Both the position numbers and the translations under genes were made by a program. From assembly GCA_035293945.1 (NCBI GenBank), contig DATGLV010000028.1:62001-126000 (forward strand): a DNA stretch of 64,000 bases, in the 5' to 3' direction. The stretch is from VAZQ01 sp035293945. GTDB lineage: Bacteria > Pseudomonadota > Alphaproteobacteria > Rhizobiales > Xanthobacteraceae. Shown here piece after piece: positions 1 through 8,170 of this stretch. The notes under the pieces were generated by a model, which was not told where the DNA came from, searched no databases, and worked only from the letters and a program-made list of their open reading frames with translations. Every line of letters begins with the position of its first letter. The stretch's first letter is position 1.

Positions 1-254
1 TCATTGACGGGCTTCGGGTTCAGCAGCGCGTCGACGAAAGCCTCGCTGTCGCGCACAGAGAGGCCGAGCTGGCTGTGTTCCTCAATGGCGCGCCGCGCAG
101 CATCCTGCACGCTCGTCAGCACGAAGTCGGTCACGCTCCGCCCCTGCAGAGCAGCTGCGCGCTCGATCAGGCGCTTCTGCTCCGCGGTGACACGCGCCTC
201 CAGGCGTTCCGCCCGTGTGCGCCTGATCGTAGATCGAGATGCTGCATTGGCCAT
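1..254 (-). CDS. TacA-type (DUF1778) antitoxin, 3' end cut by the window edge
   Basis: The reading frame starts at an ATG at 254 and runs open to base 1, giving at least 84 residues. It begins MANAASRSTIRRTRAERLEA and continues with a segment carrying ERAAALQGRSVTDFVL, the ribbon-helix-helix pattern of DUF1778/TacA antitoxins. Proteins of this family bind and neutralise a GNAT-type acetyltransferase toxin (TacT) and repress their own operon as the DNA-binding partner. The usual length is about 90-100 residues, so only a few are missing. A good ribosome binding site (TAGGAGAA) precedes the ATG by a few bases. The toxin gene would lie off-window to the left on the same strand; its presence is inferred from the normal gene order. 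Confidence 0.85.
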   Translation of the reverse strand, partial: MANAASRSTIRRTRAERLEARVTAEQKRLIERAAALQGRSVTDFVLTSVQDAARRAIEEHSQLGLSVRDSEAFVDALLNPKPVN

Positions 255-268
255 GGGGCGTTCTCCTA

Positions 269-302
269 CCGTAAATGTACGGCCGATGGCCGGCCATTTC
301 AA
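269..302 (-). promoter_or_regulatory. Promoter and overlapping palindromic operator of the TacA-type antitoxin gene
   Basis: Reading leftwards, a -35-like TTGAAA (302-297) is followed by exactly 17 bases and a -10-like TACATT (279-274). A perfect 5-bp inverted repeat with a 4-base centre, CCGTA-N4-TACGG (269-282), covers the -10. The pair sits 15 bases ahead of the antitoxin ATG. Ribbon-helix-helix antitoxins typically autorepress by binding palindromes over their own promoter, so this is the natural operator candidate. The sequence match is direct; regulation is inferred. Confidence 0.6.
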
Positions 303-402
303 GTTATGCCAGCTCGCTTCAGAAATTGGTGCTTCGTGGTCATTGCCAGGGACATCGTAATTCACAGGGCTGTACCTCCGCGTGTGGGGCTCCCGGCTGC
401 TC

Positions 403-1911
403 CTATCCCCCACTCCCCAACTGCCCGGGCCGCAGCACGGCCCAGCCGACATGCGCAACGCTGCGGCCGCGGCGAAACGGCAGATCGAAAGGCGTTCCGA
501 CCTCGGCCTTGCCGGCGATCTCGGCGAATGCCGGGGGCAGCACTTGCGGGTCACTGTCGGTCCACACCACCAGCGCGCCCTTGTGGTTGAGGTCGGCGAG
601 ATCGATCCAGGGCGCACGGCGCGGCTCGCCGTCGATCAACACGCGCGGCTGCGGACGCTGCGGCGAATAATGCGCGACGTTGCCGCCGTCCCACATCGAG
701 GCGATCACGTAGTAGGGACGCGTGCCGGTTGCGGCGCGAAAGCGCGTATCGAGCTCGGTCGCCAGGCGCTCGCCCGGAAACAGCACGGCGCGGGCGCGAT
801 GATCGAAGCCGGGCAGCACCAGATAGTCGGCCACGAAGGCGACGACGAAGGCGGCAAAGACGAGGCCCCAGACCCGAACGATGCGCGCCATCCTCAGTTC
901 GTCGATCGCGTGCCAGGCGAAAAGCACGATCCACAGACCGAGGAACAGCCAGAGCGGATAACCCCACATCGCCACGGTCCCACGCCCGCTCAGGGCCGAA
1001 ACGACGAACACGCTCGCGGCCGGCCCGAAGGCGAGCAGGGTGACGATACGCCGATCGAAGTCGTCGGCGCGTGGCGCCGAAGCTGCGGCTTGCGGGCGCG
1101 GCCACACCAACGCGCCGGCAATGAGCAGCGCCGGCAACAGGAAGAACAATTGGCTGACCGCGAAGGTCAGCGGATGCACGATGTGGTCGAGAAGCCCGCT
1201 GACGGGCGCCGCCCGCCGCTCCGCATACGCAAAGGGCAGGAAATCGTTCTGCACGAGCCAGAGGATGTGCGGCGCCATGATGGCGAGCGCGACCACGATA
1301 GCCACCCACGGGCCAGGTCGCGCCAGAGCCTTGCGGGCATTGGCATCGAGGAGCATGAACAGTGCGTAGGGCGCCGCCAGCATGACGACGAAATATTTCG
1401 CCCATAGCGACAGCCCGACCGCAGCACCCAGCAAGACCCAATGCCGCAAGCGCCCGCCGCGCAGCGCGGCGTGGAACGCAAAGCCCGCAAGTCCCCAGAG
1501 CGGCAGCTGCACGACATCGTGGTTGAACTTGGCAGCGGTGAATTGGAAATAGTGCAGCCCGTCGATGATCAACACGGCGATCAGGGCGCGGCGCGCCCCA
1601 ACCAGCGGCACGGCGGTTGCGAACACCGCCGCAAACGCAATCAGCACCGAGGCCTGTCCGAGAGCGTAATAGGCCGCATCCGTCCCAAACAGGCGGTACG
1701 CGATCTCCACCAGCCACCAGGGCAGCGGCGGCAGCTTGTCATAGCCGAGCTGCCACTCGCGCCCGTAGGTAAGCGCCTCAATCAGGTCGAGCGGGAGATT
1801 GGCGTAGAGGAGCGTGGGCAAAACGATCCAGACGGTCCCGTGCAGGGCGAGAAAGGCCGCAAAAGCAGCATGTGGGCGGGCACCGACAGCCTTGATCAAT
1901 GTGGATGGCAT
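403..1911 (-). CDS. Polytopic glycosyltransferase of the GT39/ArnT-like (PMT_2) family
   Basis: This 502-residue protein is highly hydrophobic, with roughly ten membrane segments. The first loop contains LDLIEALTYGREWQLGYDK followed by a proline-rich LPPLPWWL, the arrangement seen in bacterial ArnT-like transferases that use polyprenyl-phosphate sugars as donors and modify lipid or protein acceptors at the periplasmic face. The C-terminal 120 residues form a soluble domain. The acceptor cannot be told from sequence. It is divergent from the EAL gene that follows, and no other envelope polysaccharide gene is adjacent. The start gives a membrane helix within the first 35 residues, as expected. 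Confidence 0.8.
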   Translation of the reverse strand: MPSTLIKAVGARPHAAFAAFLALHGTVWIVLPTLLYANLPLDLIEALTYGREWQLGYDKLPPLPWWLVEIAYRLFGTDAAYYALGQASVLIAFAAVFATAVPLVGARRALIAVLIIDGLHYFQFTAAKFNHDVVQLPLWGLAGFAFHAALRGGRLRHWVLLGAAVGLSLWAKYFVVMLAAPYALFMLLDANARKALARPGPWVAIVVALAIMAPHILWLVQNDFLPFAYAERRAAPVSGLLDHIVHPLTFAVSQLFFLLPALLIAGALVWPRPQAAASAPRADDFDRRIVTLLAFGPAASVFVVSALSGRGTVAMWGYPLWLFLGLWIVLFAWHAIDELRMARIVRVWGLVFAAFVVAFVADYLVLPGFDHRARAVLFPGERLATELDTRFRAATGTRPYYVIASMWDGGNVAHYSPQRPQPRVLIDGEPRRAPWIDLADLNHKGALVVWTDSDPQVLPPAFAEIAGKAEVGTPFDLPFRRGRSVAHVGWAVLRPGQLGSGG

Positions 1912-2111
1912 CAGGGGAATGGTCTTTGCGGCGATGCGGTCCGTTATAGCGGCTTAGGGGCATGGCCGCGACCAAAGAGGCGGCCTGCTCGCACAGTCGA
2001 GAGTGTACAAAGGCTGTGGAAACGCTTGCGCGGATGCGGCCGCTCATAGAGATTGCGAATCGGGCTCCCGAATCGGATCAGGCCGGTTCGGCGTCGCCCC
2101 AGGTTGAAGCC

Positions 2112-3836
2112 ATGCGGCTCGGTGCCATTTTTGTCGCTGTCTGCATGACGGTGATTTCGGCTTCCGCCGGGGCGGTGGCCTATTACGCCTACGGATTTTC
2201 CGGCGCAGATGCGGCCGTGGTGGCGATCGCGTCGCTGACGGCGCTTGCGCTCTACAACGCCGTATCGACCCGGATGAACGTCCGCTCGGTTGTCGGCCCC
2301 CAGCTCGCCGAGCTGTCCCGCAGCAGTGGCGATCTGGCGCGGCAGCTGGCGGAGGTCGCGCGCCGGCTCGCCGCGGTCGAAGCCAGGCAAGAGCGGGCCT
2401 CCACCAAGGAAGAGGCGGCGATCGAGCCGCTCGCGGCGGAGATCAGCGAGCTCGGCACGCTGCTCGACCAGCTGGCCGAGACCGTTGCGATCCACGAGAC
2501 ACAGCTGGGCGAGCTCACGCGCCCCAAACCGCCAGCCGCCAAGCTTGACTATGCCAAGCCGGATCGCACCGGCATCGAGCCGGCGCGGCTCGATGCGGCA
2601 CGTCCCGCGGCCGCCCCGCCCGAATCGGCAAAGCCAGACCGTGCAGCGCCCGAGCTGGTTCAGCCGGCACCCGCAAACACCAATTCGGCGATCGCCGAAC
2701 CAGCCGAATCGGCGGATCCTGAGCCCAGTGCCGAGTGGCTGCGCTCGCTTCTGGAGGGTGTCGCGACCCCAACGGCAAGCGTTCCGCCGATCCATACCGC
2801 GACTGTCCAGCCGTCTGCGATGCCGGCGCCGCTACCGCCGGTCGCTGCGCCGGCGCGGCCCGTCGCTGCCGTGCCCGAAGCTCTTTCGCTGGCAGCTGCC
2901 CACATCCCGGCGCCGGCCGCAGGCTCTACGCAAGAGGCGGAGCGGAACGCCGCCCGGGAGGTGCTCGCGGCGACGCGCAGCGCCGTCGAGGGCAACCGCA
3001 TCGACCTGCACTTGCAGCCGATCGTCACGCTGCCGCAGCGCAAGGTGCGCTTCTATGAAGCGATGTCGCGGCTGCGCACCGAAAGCGGCGAGCCGATGCT
3101 GGCAGCCGATTTCATCGCCCAGGCGGAGGCGGGCGGCCTGATGCCGAAGATCGACAACTTGGTGGTGTTCCGTTGCGTGCAGGTGCTGCGCCGGCTCCTG
3201 CTCAAGAACCGCGAGGTGGGGGTCTTCTGCAATCTCTCCATGGCGACGTTGACCGACGCAGTCGTCTTCCCGCAATTGCTGGAGTTCCTCGACGCCAACC
3301 GGGCGATCGCGCCGTCGCTGGTGCTCGAGTTTAAGCAAAGCGGGCTGCGTGCGATGGGCCCGATCGAGACCGAAGGCCTGACCGCGCTGCGCGCCTGCGG
3401 GTACAGTTTTTCCATGGACAATGTGACGGACCTGCGCCTCGCACCGCGCGATCTCGCCGGCCGCGGCTTTCGCTTCATCAAGCTCAAGGCCAATCTCATC
3501 CTCAATCGGAGTGGCGCCGCGGCCGACATCCATCCTGGCGATCTTCCGGACCTGCTTTCGCGCTTCGGCATCGACCTCATCGCCGAACGGATCGAGAGCG
3601 AGGGCACGGTGGTCGACCTGCTCGACTACGACGTCAAATTCGGCCAGGGATTCCTGTTCTCTCCGCCGCGGCCGGTGCGAGCCGAAGCCCTGCAGGGCAT
3701 TGCCGAGCGCAACGATGTGGTGGCACGCGACGCCGCCGCTGCGCTCGAGCCAGGCGCCGCCAAGGAAAGCGGCGGCACCGACTCCAGCAGGGGCCTTCGA
3801 TCCGCCGGGCTCGCGCGGGTGGTCCGCCGGGTCTGA
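2112..3836 (+). CDS. Membrane-anchored EAL-domain protein, probably degenerate c-di-GMP phosphodiesterase
   Basis: I chose the ATG at 2112 because the product then starts with two hydrophobic helices (residues 3-55); an in-frame ATG at 1962 would add 50 residues of poor character. Residues 70-145 look coiled-coil, 150-270 are a Pro/Ala-rich linker, and 280-560 form an EAL domain. Conserved positions present are E of the EAL-like EAM (about residue 316), N in CNLS, E in LEFKQS, K in IKLK, the AERIES glutamates and the Q of GQGFLF. The DDFGTG loop is replaced by MDNVTD, so the second metal-binding Asp is Asn. Enzymes of this family hydrolyse c-di-GMP to pGpG; here the changed loop makes a sensor or effector role equally possible. 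Confidence 0.8.
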   Translation: MRLGAIFVAVCMTVISASAGAVAYYAYGFSGADAAVVAIASLTALALYNAVSTRMNVRSVVGPQLAELSRSSGDLARQLAEVARRLAAVEARQERASTKEEAAIEPLAAEISELGTLLDQLAETVAIHETQLGELTRPKPPAAKLDYAKPDRTGIEPARLDAARPAAAPPESAKPDRAAPELVQPAPANTNSAIAEPAESADPEPSAEWLRSLLEGVATPTASVPPIHTATVQPSAMPAPLPPVAAPARPVAAVPEALSLAAAHIPAPAAGSTQEAERNAAREVLAATRSAVEGNRIDLHLQPIVTLPQRKVRFYEAMSRLRTESGEPMLAADFIAQAEAGGLMPKIDNLVVFRCVQVLRRLLLKNREVGVFCNLSMATLTDAVVFPQLLEFLDANRAIAPSLVLEFKQSGLRAMGPIETEGLTALRACGYSFSMDNVTDLRLAPRDLAGRGFRFIKLKANLILNRSGAAADIHPGDLPDLLSRFGIDLIAERIESEGTVVDLLDYDVKFGQGFLFSPPRPVRAEALQGIAERNDVVARDAAAALEPGAAKESGGTDSSRGLRSAGLARVVRRV

Positions 3837-4001
3837 GCGGGCGCCACGCGGCCCGCGCATTTGACCCCGCATTGCCTTTTCGGGTGATAGGCCTTTCCGG
3901 ATGACGGGACTTTTCGCGTGGCCCGTTGCGCCAGCCGGCGGGTGACGCCGTTCGCGAATTCAACTAGGTATTCGGCACCATCCAGCCCTCTCTCTCTCTC
4001 G

Positions 4002-4871
4002 ATGTCGATTTCCTCGCCGCCATTCACCGCCCACTTCGCCACGCTGGCCTCCGCCTATGATGTCGTGTTGTGCGATGTGTGGGGCGTCGTGCACAACAGC
4101 ATCGTCTCCTTTGCTGACGCCACAACGGCGCTCACACGCTTTCGCGCCCAGAGCGGCACAGTGGTGCTGATCACCAATGCACCGCGCCGTTCCGAGGTGG
4201 TCATGAGGATCCTCGACGACCTCAAAGTTCCGCGCGAGAGCTACGATGCGATCGTCTCCTCGGGTGATGTCACGCGCGCAATCATTGCGGCGCGAACCGG
4301 ACAGTCCGCGTTCCACATCGGACCAGCGCGCGATCACTCCATGTTCGAGGACCTCGACACGCCGCGCGTGCCGCTCGAAACGGCCGACTATGTGGTGTGC
4401 TCGGGCCTTTACGACGACACCACCGAAACCCCGCAGGACTACAAGGCACTCATCGCCGACATGCGGGCGCGGCAACTCACCATGGTTTGCGCCAATCCGG
4501 ACATCGTGGTCGAGCGCGGCGAGAAGCTCGTTTATTGCGCGGGCGCGATCGCCGATCTCTATGCGGCGGCCGGCGGTGAGGTGGTGTATGCGGGCAAGCC
4601 CTATCGACCGATCTACGAGCAGGCGGTCGCGGTCGCGGCGTCTCGGCGCGGAGGCGAGATAAAGCCCGCGCGCATCTTGGCAATCGGCGATTCGATCCAC
4701 ACCGATCTCAAAGGCGCCGCCGCCTTCGGGATAGATTGCCTGTTCGTGACCTGCGGCATCCATGCCGAGGAGCTGGGGGGGCGCGAGCGGCCGGATCGGG
4801 CGGCGCTCGACCAGGCTTTCGCGGCCTCAGGCCTTGCGCCCAAAGCCGTCATGCAGCGGCTGGTGTGGTAG
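4002..4871 (+). CDS. HAD-superfamily class IIA hydrolase (TIGR01459-like)
   Basis: The 289-residue product has the HAD motif I CDVWGVVHN (nucleophile about Asp25), a Ser/Thr-type motif II in VVLITNAPRR, and motif IV GDSIHTDLKGA near residue 230. The layout matches class IIA HAD phosphatases of the NagD type, specifically the alphaproteobacterial group TIGR01459. The substrate is unknown. The ATG at 4002 places the first HAD strand at residue 20, normal for the group; an in-frame start at 3918 would add 28 residues with no homology visible. The gene is followed by a strong GC-rich hairpin. Confidence 0.85.
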   Translation: MSISSPPFTAHFATLASAYDVVLCDVWGVVHNSIVSFADATTALTRFRAQSGTVVLITNAPRRSEVVMRILDDLKVPRESYDAIVSSGDVTRAIIAARTGQSAFHIGPARDHSMFEDLDTPRVPLETADYVVCSGLYDDTTETPQDYKALIADMRARQLTMVCANPDIVVERGEKLVYCAGAIADLYAAAGGEVVYAGKPYRPIYEQAVAVAASRRGGEIKPARILAIGDSIHTDLKGAAAFGIDCLFVTCGIHAEELGGRERPDRAALDQAFAASGLAPKAVMQRLVW

Positions 4872-4962
4872 AATTCACGAAATCTCTACCCAGCCGTCCC
4901 TGCGCAAGCATGCGAAAGCCGGGACCCACACTGCTGGGCGCCATCGATAGATCGTGGAGTAC

Positions 4963-5003
4963 GGGCCCGGCTCTTCGGCCGCTTTGCGGCCTCGGCCGGG
5001 ACG
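4963..5003. repeat. GC-rich palindrome between convergent genes, possible bidirectional terminator
   Basis: Arms CCCGGC..GGCCGC and GCGGCC..GGCCGGG face each other across a TTT loop. It lies between the stop of the HAD gene and the stop of the CheY-like gene, which converge here. There is no T tract, so termination is a guess; it may equally be an intergenic palindromic repeat of the kind common in this order. Confidence 0.5.
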
Positions 5004-5018
5004 ACGCCCTTGAGGGTG

Positions 5019-5426
5019 TCAGGCGGCGAGCGGCGGCGTCGGGTCGTTGGCAAACACCGCTGCGATCTTGCTCTGCAGGGTCTGCGCGTTGAACGGCTTG
5101 ACGATGTAGTTGCTGACGCCGGCGCGCTTGGCGGCGATCACGTTCTCGGTCTTGGACTCGGCGGTAATCATGATGAACGGAGTCTTGCCGAGCTTGGCGT
5201 CCGCCCGCACTTCCTTGAGGAGATCGTAGCCGCTCATCGGCTCCATGTTCCAGTCGGAGATCACCAGGCCGAAGCGTCCGGCACGCAGCTTGGCGAGCGC
5301 GGTCGCGCCGTCGGTCGCGCTGTCGATGTTCTGATAGCCGAGCTGCTTGAGGAGATTGCAGATGATGCGGATCATCGTATTGTAATCGTCGACGACCAGA
5401 ACCGGCATCGACAGATCAACGGCCAT
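5019..5426 (-). CDS. Single-domain CheY-like response regulator
   Basis: The 135-residue product is a complete receiver domain. The acidic pair is Asp13-Asp14, the phospho-acceptor is Asp58 in VISDWNMEP, followed by the conserved Thr in MITAES and Lys in YIVKPF. There is no output domain. Such proteins are phosphorylated by a histidine kinase and act by protein contact, for example on flagellar motor or relay proteins. No kinase or chemotaxis gene is adjacent, so the partner is unknown. The start is fixed by GGAGG five bases upstream of the ATG at 5426; an ATG three bases earlier is equally possible. Confidence 0.88.
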   Translation of the reverse strand: MAVDLSMPVLVVDDYNTMIRIICNLLKQLGYQNIDSATDGATALAKLRAGRFGLVISDWNMEPMSGYDLLKEVRADAKLGKTPFIMITAESKTENVIAAKRAGVSNYIVKPFNAQTLQSKIAAVFANDPTPPLAA

Positions 5427-5729
5427 CATCCCCTCCATCCAGCGCGAGCCGGCTTGGGCCCAATCGAAAGCAATCGGGCGCAACCGATATCCGGCGGCTG
5501 CAATCTCGCCGGCTCCCGGCAGCCGGTGACGCATCATTGAATGGGCGCCGATTCCTCTACGAACGCACCAAACCTCGTTGAGCTAGCAAAGGCCGTTGAA
5601 TAACCGGTTAATCGCAAGATTCGTCCCGAGACTTGAGACACTTGAACAAGCCGCAGCTCTCCGGTTGATCGCCGAGCACGTCCCCCAATTTACCTGCTAT
5701 TAAGGCTCTCGCCATCGCCCTGATCCTCC

Positions 5730-6731
5730 ATGATCGAAAACCGAAAGCAGCCAAGCTTCGCCATCGCGCACGACCGCGAGCCGCTCCCCGAGGCCCTGCA
5801 GGGCGCAGTCGTCGCCATTGGCAATTTCGACGGCGTCCACCGCGGGCACCGCGCCGTGATCGCGGCGGCACTTTCTCGCGCCAAAGCGCTGGGGCGTCCC
5901 GCAGCGGCGCTTACCTTCGAGCCGCATCCACGCAGCTTCTTTTCCCCGCACCAGCCGCTGTTTCGCCTGACCGACGAGCGAGCAAAGCTGCGCCTGTTCG
6001 CGGCAACCGGGCTTTCCGGCGCCATCGTGCTCACCTTCGACGCCGAGCTGGCGGAGCCCGATGCGGAAAGCTTCGTGAACGACATCCTGCTGCACCGGCT
6101 CGGCATTTCCGGCGCCGCCGTCGGGTTCGACTTTCGCTTCGGCCGCAATCGCACCGGCAACCCGGAGCTGCTCGCCGCCGAGGGGCGGCGGCGCAATTTC
6201 GCGGTCGATGTGGTGGGCGAAGTCGATCTCGATGGAGAGCGGATCTCTTCCGGGGTGATCCGCAAGGCGCTGGCCGCGGGGCGCGTGGCCGAAGCGAACG
6301 CGCTGCTCGGCTATCCGTGGTTCGTGAGCGGCGAAGTCGTGCACGGCGACAAGCGCGGGCGCGAGCTCGGTTACCCGACAGCCAATCTTCGGCTCGACCC
6401 GGCCTGCGGGCTGCGGCACGGAATCTACGCCGTGCGGGTCGGCCTCGGCGACCGGCATTGCGACGGTGTTGCCAGCTTCGGCCGGCGACCGATGTTCGAT
6501 GTCGGAACCGTGTTGCTCGAGGTGTTCCTGTTCGATTTTGCCGGTGACCTCTATGGGCAGACGATCGATGTCGCGTTCATCGGCTGGATCCGGCACGAGC
6601 TCGCCTTTGCAACGGTCGAGGAGCTGGTCCGCCGCATGGGTGACGACTCAGCCCGTGCCCGCATGATGCTTTCGCGCGACCCGAAGGCGTTTCCACCGTT
6701 GGGGGAGTTGCCGCCTCATGCGCCCGGATAA
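5730..6731 (+). CDS. ribF: Bifunctional riboflavin kinase/FAD synthetase RibF
   Basis: The protein phosphorylates riboflavin to FMN and adenylylates FMN to FAD in the cytoplasm. The N-terminal nucleotidyltransferase shows GNFDGVHRGH at residues 31-40. The C-terminal kinase shows GRELGYPTANL near residues 210-220. The length of 333 residues is normal for RibF. No FMN riboswitch fold is apparent in the 300 bases upstream. A long inverted repeat follows the gene. Confidence 0.95.
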   Translation: MIENRKQPSFAIAHDREPLPEALQGAVVAIGNFDGVHRGHRAVIAAALSRAKALGRPAAALTFEPHPRSFFSPHQPLFRLTDERAKLRLFAATGLSGAIVLTFDAELAEPDAESFVNDILLHRLGISGAAVGFDFRFGRNRTGNPELLAAEGRRRNFAVDVVGEVDLDGERISSGVIRKALAAGRVAEANALLGYPWFVSGEVVHGDKRGRELGYPTANLRLDPACGLRHGIYAVRVGLGDRHCDGVASFGRRPMFDVGTVLLEVFLFDFAGDLYGQTIDVAFIGWIRHELAFATVEELVRRMGDDSARARMMLSRDPKAFPPLGELPPHAPG

Positions 6732-6737
6732 GGTCCT

Positions 6738-6820
6738 GTCCCGGGCGCGGCGCAGCGCGGCCAGTGGGGTCAAGGCTATCGCAAAGGCGTCAGTGCCGCG
6801 GTGCGCTGCAGAACCGGGAC
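6738..6820. repeat. Imperfect palindromic intergenic repeat after ribF
   Basis: The left arm starts GTCCCGGGCGCGGCGCAGCG and the right arm, read on the other strand, starts GTCCCGGTTCTGCAGCGCA. Together they form a long imperfect stem. A second, smaller repeat of the CCCGGG type follows at about 6858-6884. It separates the ends of two convergent genes and may also stop transcription. Confidence 0.5.
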
Positions 6821-6888
6821 CGTACCGGTCACAACTCTCTCCATAGCTTGGAACCATCCCGGGTCGGTGCCCGGGACAAGCGCCATGT

Positions 6889-7335
6889 CTATTCGCCCTC
6901 AGGACCCTTCGGCTTGTGGGAGGACCACTCGCGGCCAAGGCCGGCTGCGAACACGCCGGCGGCCGCCAAGGTCGCGATCCGCCGCCAGCCGATTGTGCGG
7001 CCCACCTCGAGCACGACATTCAGCATTGCCGGATCAAACCAGCTCGCACGCGCCTGCGCGGACAGCTCTCTCTCGGCACGAGTACGGATGTGCAGCCGCG
7101 TGCCCCAGGCGGCAAGCATCGCGAGAACGGCGATCAGCAGAAAGGCGCCGCCCATGATGAGGCCGGCGATCACGCCATTGAAACGGTTGGAAAGAGCGAC
7201 GAAGGCGGCGACCGCCAGAAACACGAGCCCCAATATCAGCGAAACCGCGGCAAGCACGTACCAGCCGATCAGGGCTGGGGCGAACCCGGTTTTTGCCTTG
7301 GCCCTAAGCGCGATTTGATGAAGCCAATTGCTCAT
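6889..7335 (-). CDS. Small membrane protein, holin-superfamily-like
   Basis: The 148-residue product has two strongly hydrophobic helices (about residues 20-48 and 55-80) joined by a short loop, and a basic or amphipathic C-terminal half. This resembles the Phage_holin_3_6-type membrane proteins that are widespread chromosomal genes in alphaproteobacteria and are often paired with a DUF883 gene. That pairing exists here: the DUF883 gene ends 43 bases upstream on the same strand. No phage genes are nearby, so a lysis role is unlikely. A stress-related envelope function is a guess. Confidence 0.7.
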   Translation of the reverse strand: MSNWLHQIALRAKAKTGFAPALIGWYVLAAVSLILGLVFLAVAAFVALSNRFNGVIAGLIMGGAFLLIAVLAMLAAWGTRLHIRTRAERELSAQARASWFDPAMLNVVLEVGRTIGWRRIATLAAAGVFAAGLGREWSSHKPKGPEGE

Positions 7336-7378
7336 CGCGCCACATCACGCGCAAGGCCATTCAAGGGAAATCCGGGGC

Positions 7379-7762
7379 TCATCGGCGCCAGGTCGCGCCG
7401 AACAGAAACCCAATGCCGAGAGCAAGCGCCAGCGTCGTGTACGGCCGGTGCTTGAGCGACTCGTCGATCGCGCCCAACATATTGTCGCCGACCTGGCGTA
7501 CCGCATCGATCGCTTCACGGCCGCGGTCACCCACATCGGCCACCGCCTCGTCCACTTCGGTGCGCGCCCTCTGCCAGGCCTTGTCGCCCTTGTCGGCGAA
7601 GATGGCGGCGATTTGCTGAGCGAGCCGCGCTACATCATCGCGCAGCGCCTGCAGATCAGCCTGGAGATCGCCGGAGGCGGCCGAAGCGGCGTTGCGGGAT
7701 TCCTTGATGGCATCACGGGCGTGTTGCACCGTTTCCTTGGCGGCATCGGAAAGGTTCGGCAT
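7379..7762 (-). CDS. DUF883 (ElaB/YqjD-like) C-tail-anchored membrane protein
   Basis: The 127-residue protein starts at the ATG at 7762, supported by GGGGAG eight bases upstream. It has a long amphipathic, helix-rich region (residues 5-95) and a single C-terminal membrane segment (TLALALGIGFLFGATW) ending in arginines. This is the DUF883 arrangement known from E. coli ElaB and YqjD, inner-membrane proteins that contact ribosomes in stationary phase. It probably forms an operon with the small membrane protein downstream. Confidence 0.82.
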   Translation of the reverse strand: MPNLSDAAKETVQHARDAIKESRNAASAASGDLQADLQALRDDVARLAQQIAAIFADKGDKAWQRARTEVDEAVADVGDRGREAIDAVRQVGDNMLGAIDESLKHRPYTTLALALGIGFLFGATWRR

Positions 7763-8170
7763 CAGACGCTCCCCATGGGCATATTCCGGTCCCGGCGACC
7801 CAACACGAATTCGCGCACAAAAGTTCCTTAGAACATTTTGCCGCAAAAGTAGAATCGGGCGGACCGCAAAGGTTCAAGATGCCGTCGCGCCCCCATTCTC
7901 CTGCGACCGCCGCGGGCCTTTTCGCCCGCCGGGCGATCTGGTAGGAAGCCCGCATGGTGGCACACGTTTTGGGTTCCGTCCCGGCTTCGCTCCGGGGCTC
8001 GATTATTGCGGATTCGATAATTGGGTCGGCCGCTCGGCGGATTAGCGGCCCGGCTTCTGCCCTGACCTGATCCAAGTCGTCATCCAAGCCTTGATCAAAG
8101 TCGGCGGAAGACCGGGACACGCGAGCCTTTAACTCACCCTCCCCTTTTCGCCTCCGTCTGGTGACCCGTC
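7763..8170. other. Intergenic region upstream of ileS
   Basis: This is 408 bases between the divergent DUF883 gene and ileS. A 7-bp inverted repeat GGCCGCT/AGCGGCC (8028-8050) and an A/T-richer stretch around 8001-8024 are visible. I see no T-box leader (not expected in this class), no tRNA and no credible small ORF. Confidence 0.5.

Noticed and set aside
382..1407. Long open frame opposite the GT39 gene
   Set aside because: It is the antisense shadow of a strong membrane-protein gene and has no domain or proper start signal.
2832..3872. Long minus-strand frame under the EAL gene
   Set aside because: Arg/Ala-rich antisense sequence without recognisable motifs, produced by high GC3 of the real gene.
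5590..5625. CtrA-type site (TTGA...TTAA) ahead of ribF
   Set aside because: The spacing is 8 rather than the required 7 bases and the first half is TTGA.
6889..7335. Prophage holin
   Set aside because: The fold resembles holins, but no phage genes are present and it pairs with DUF883 as in many chromosomes.
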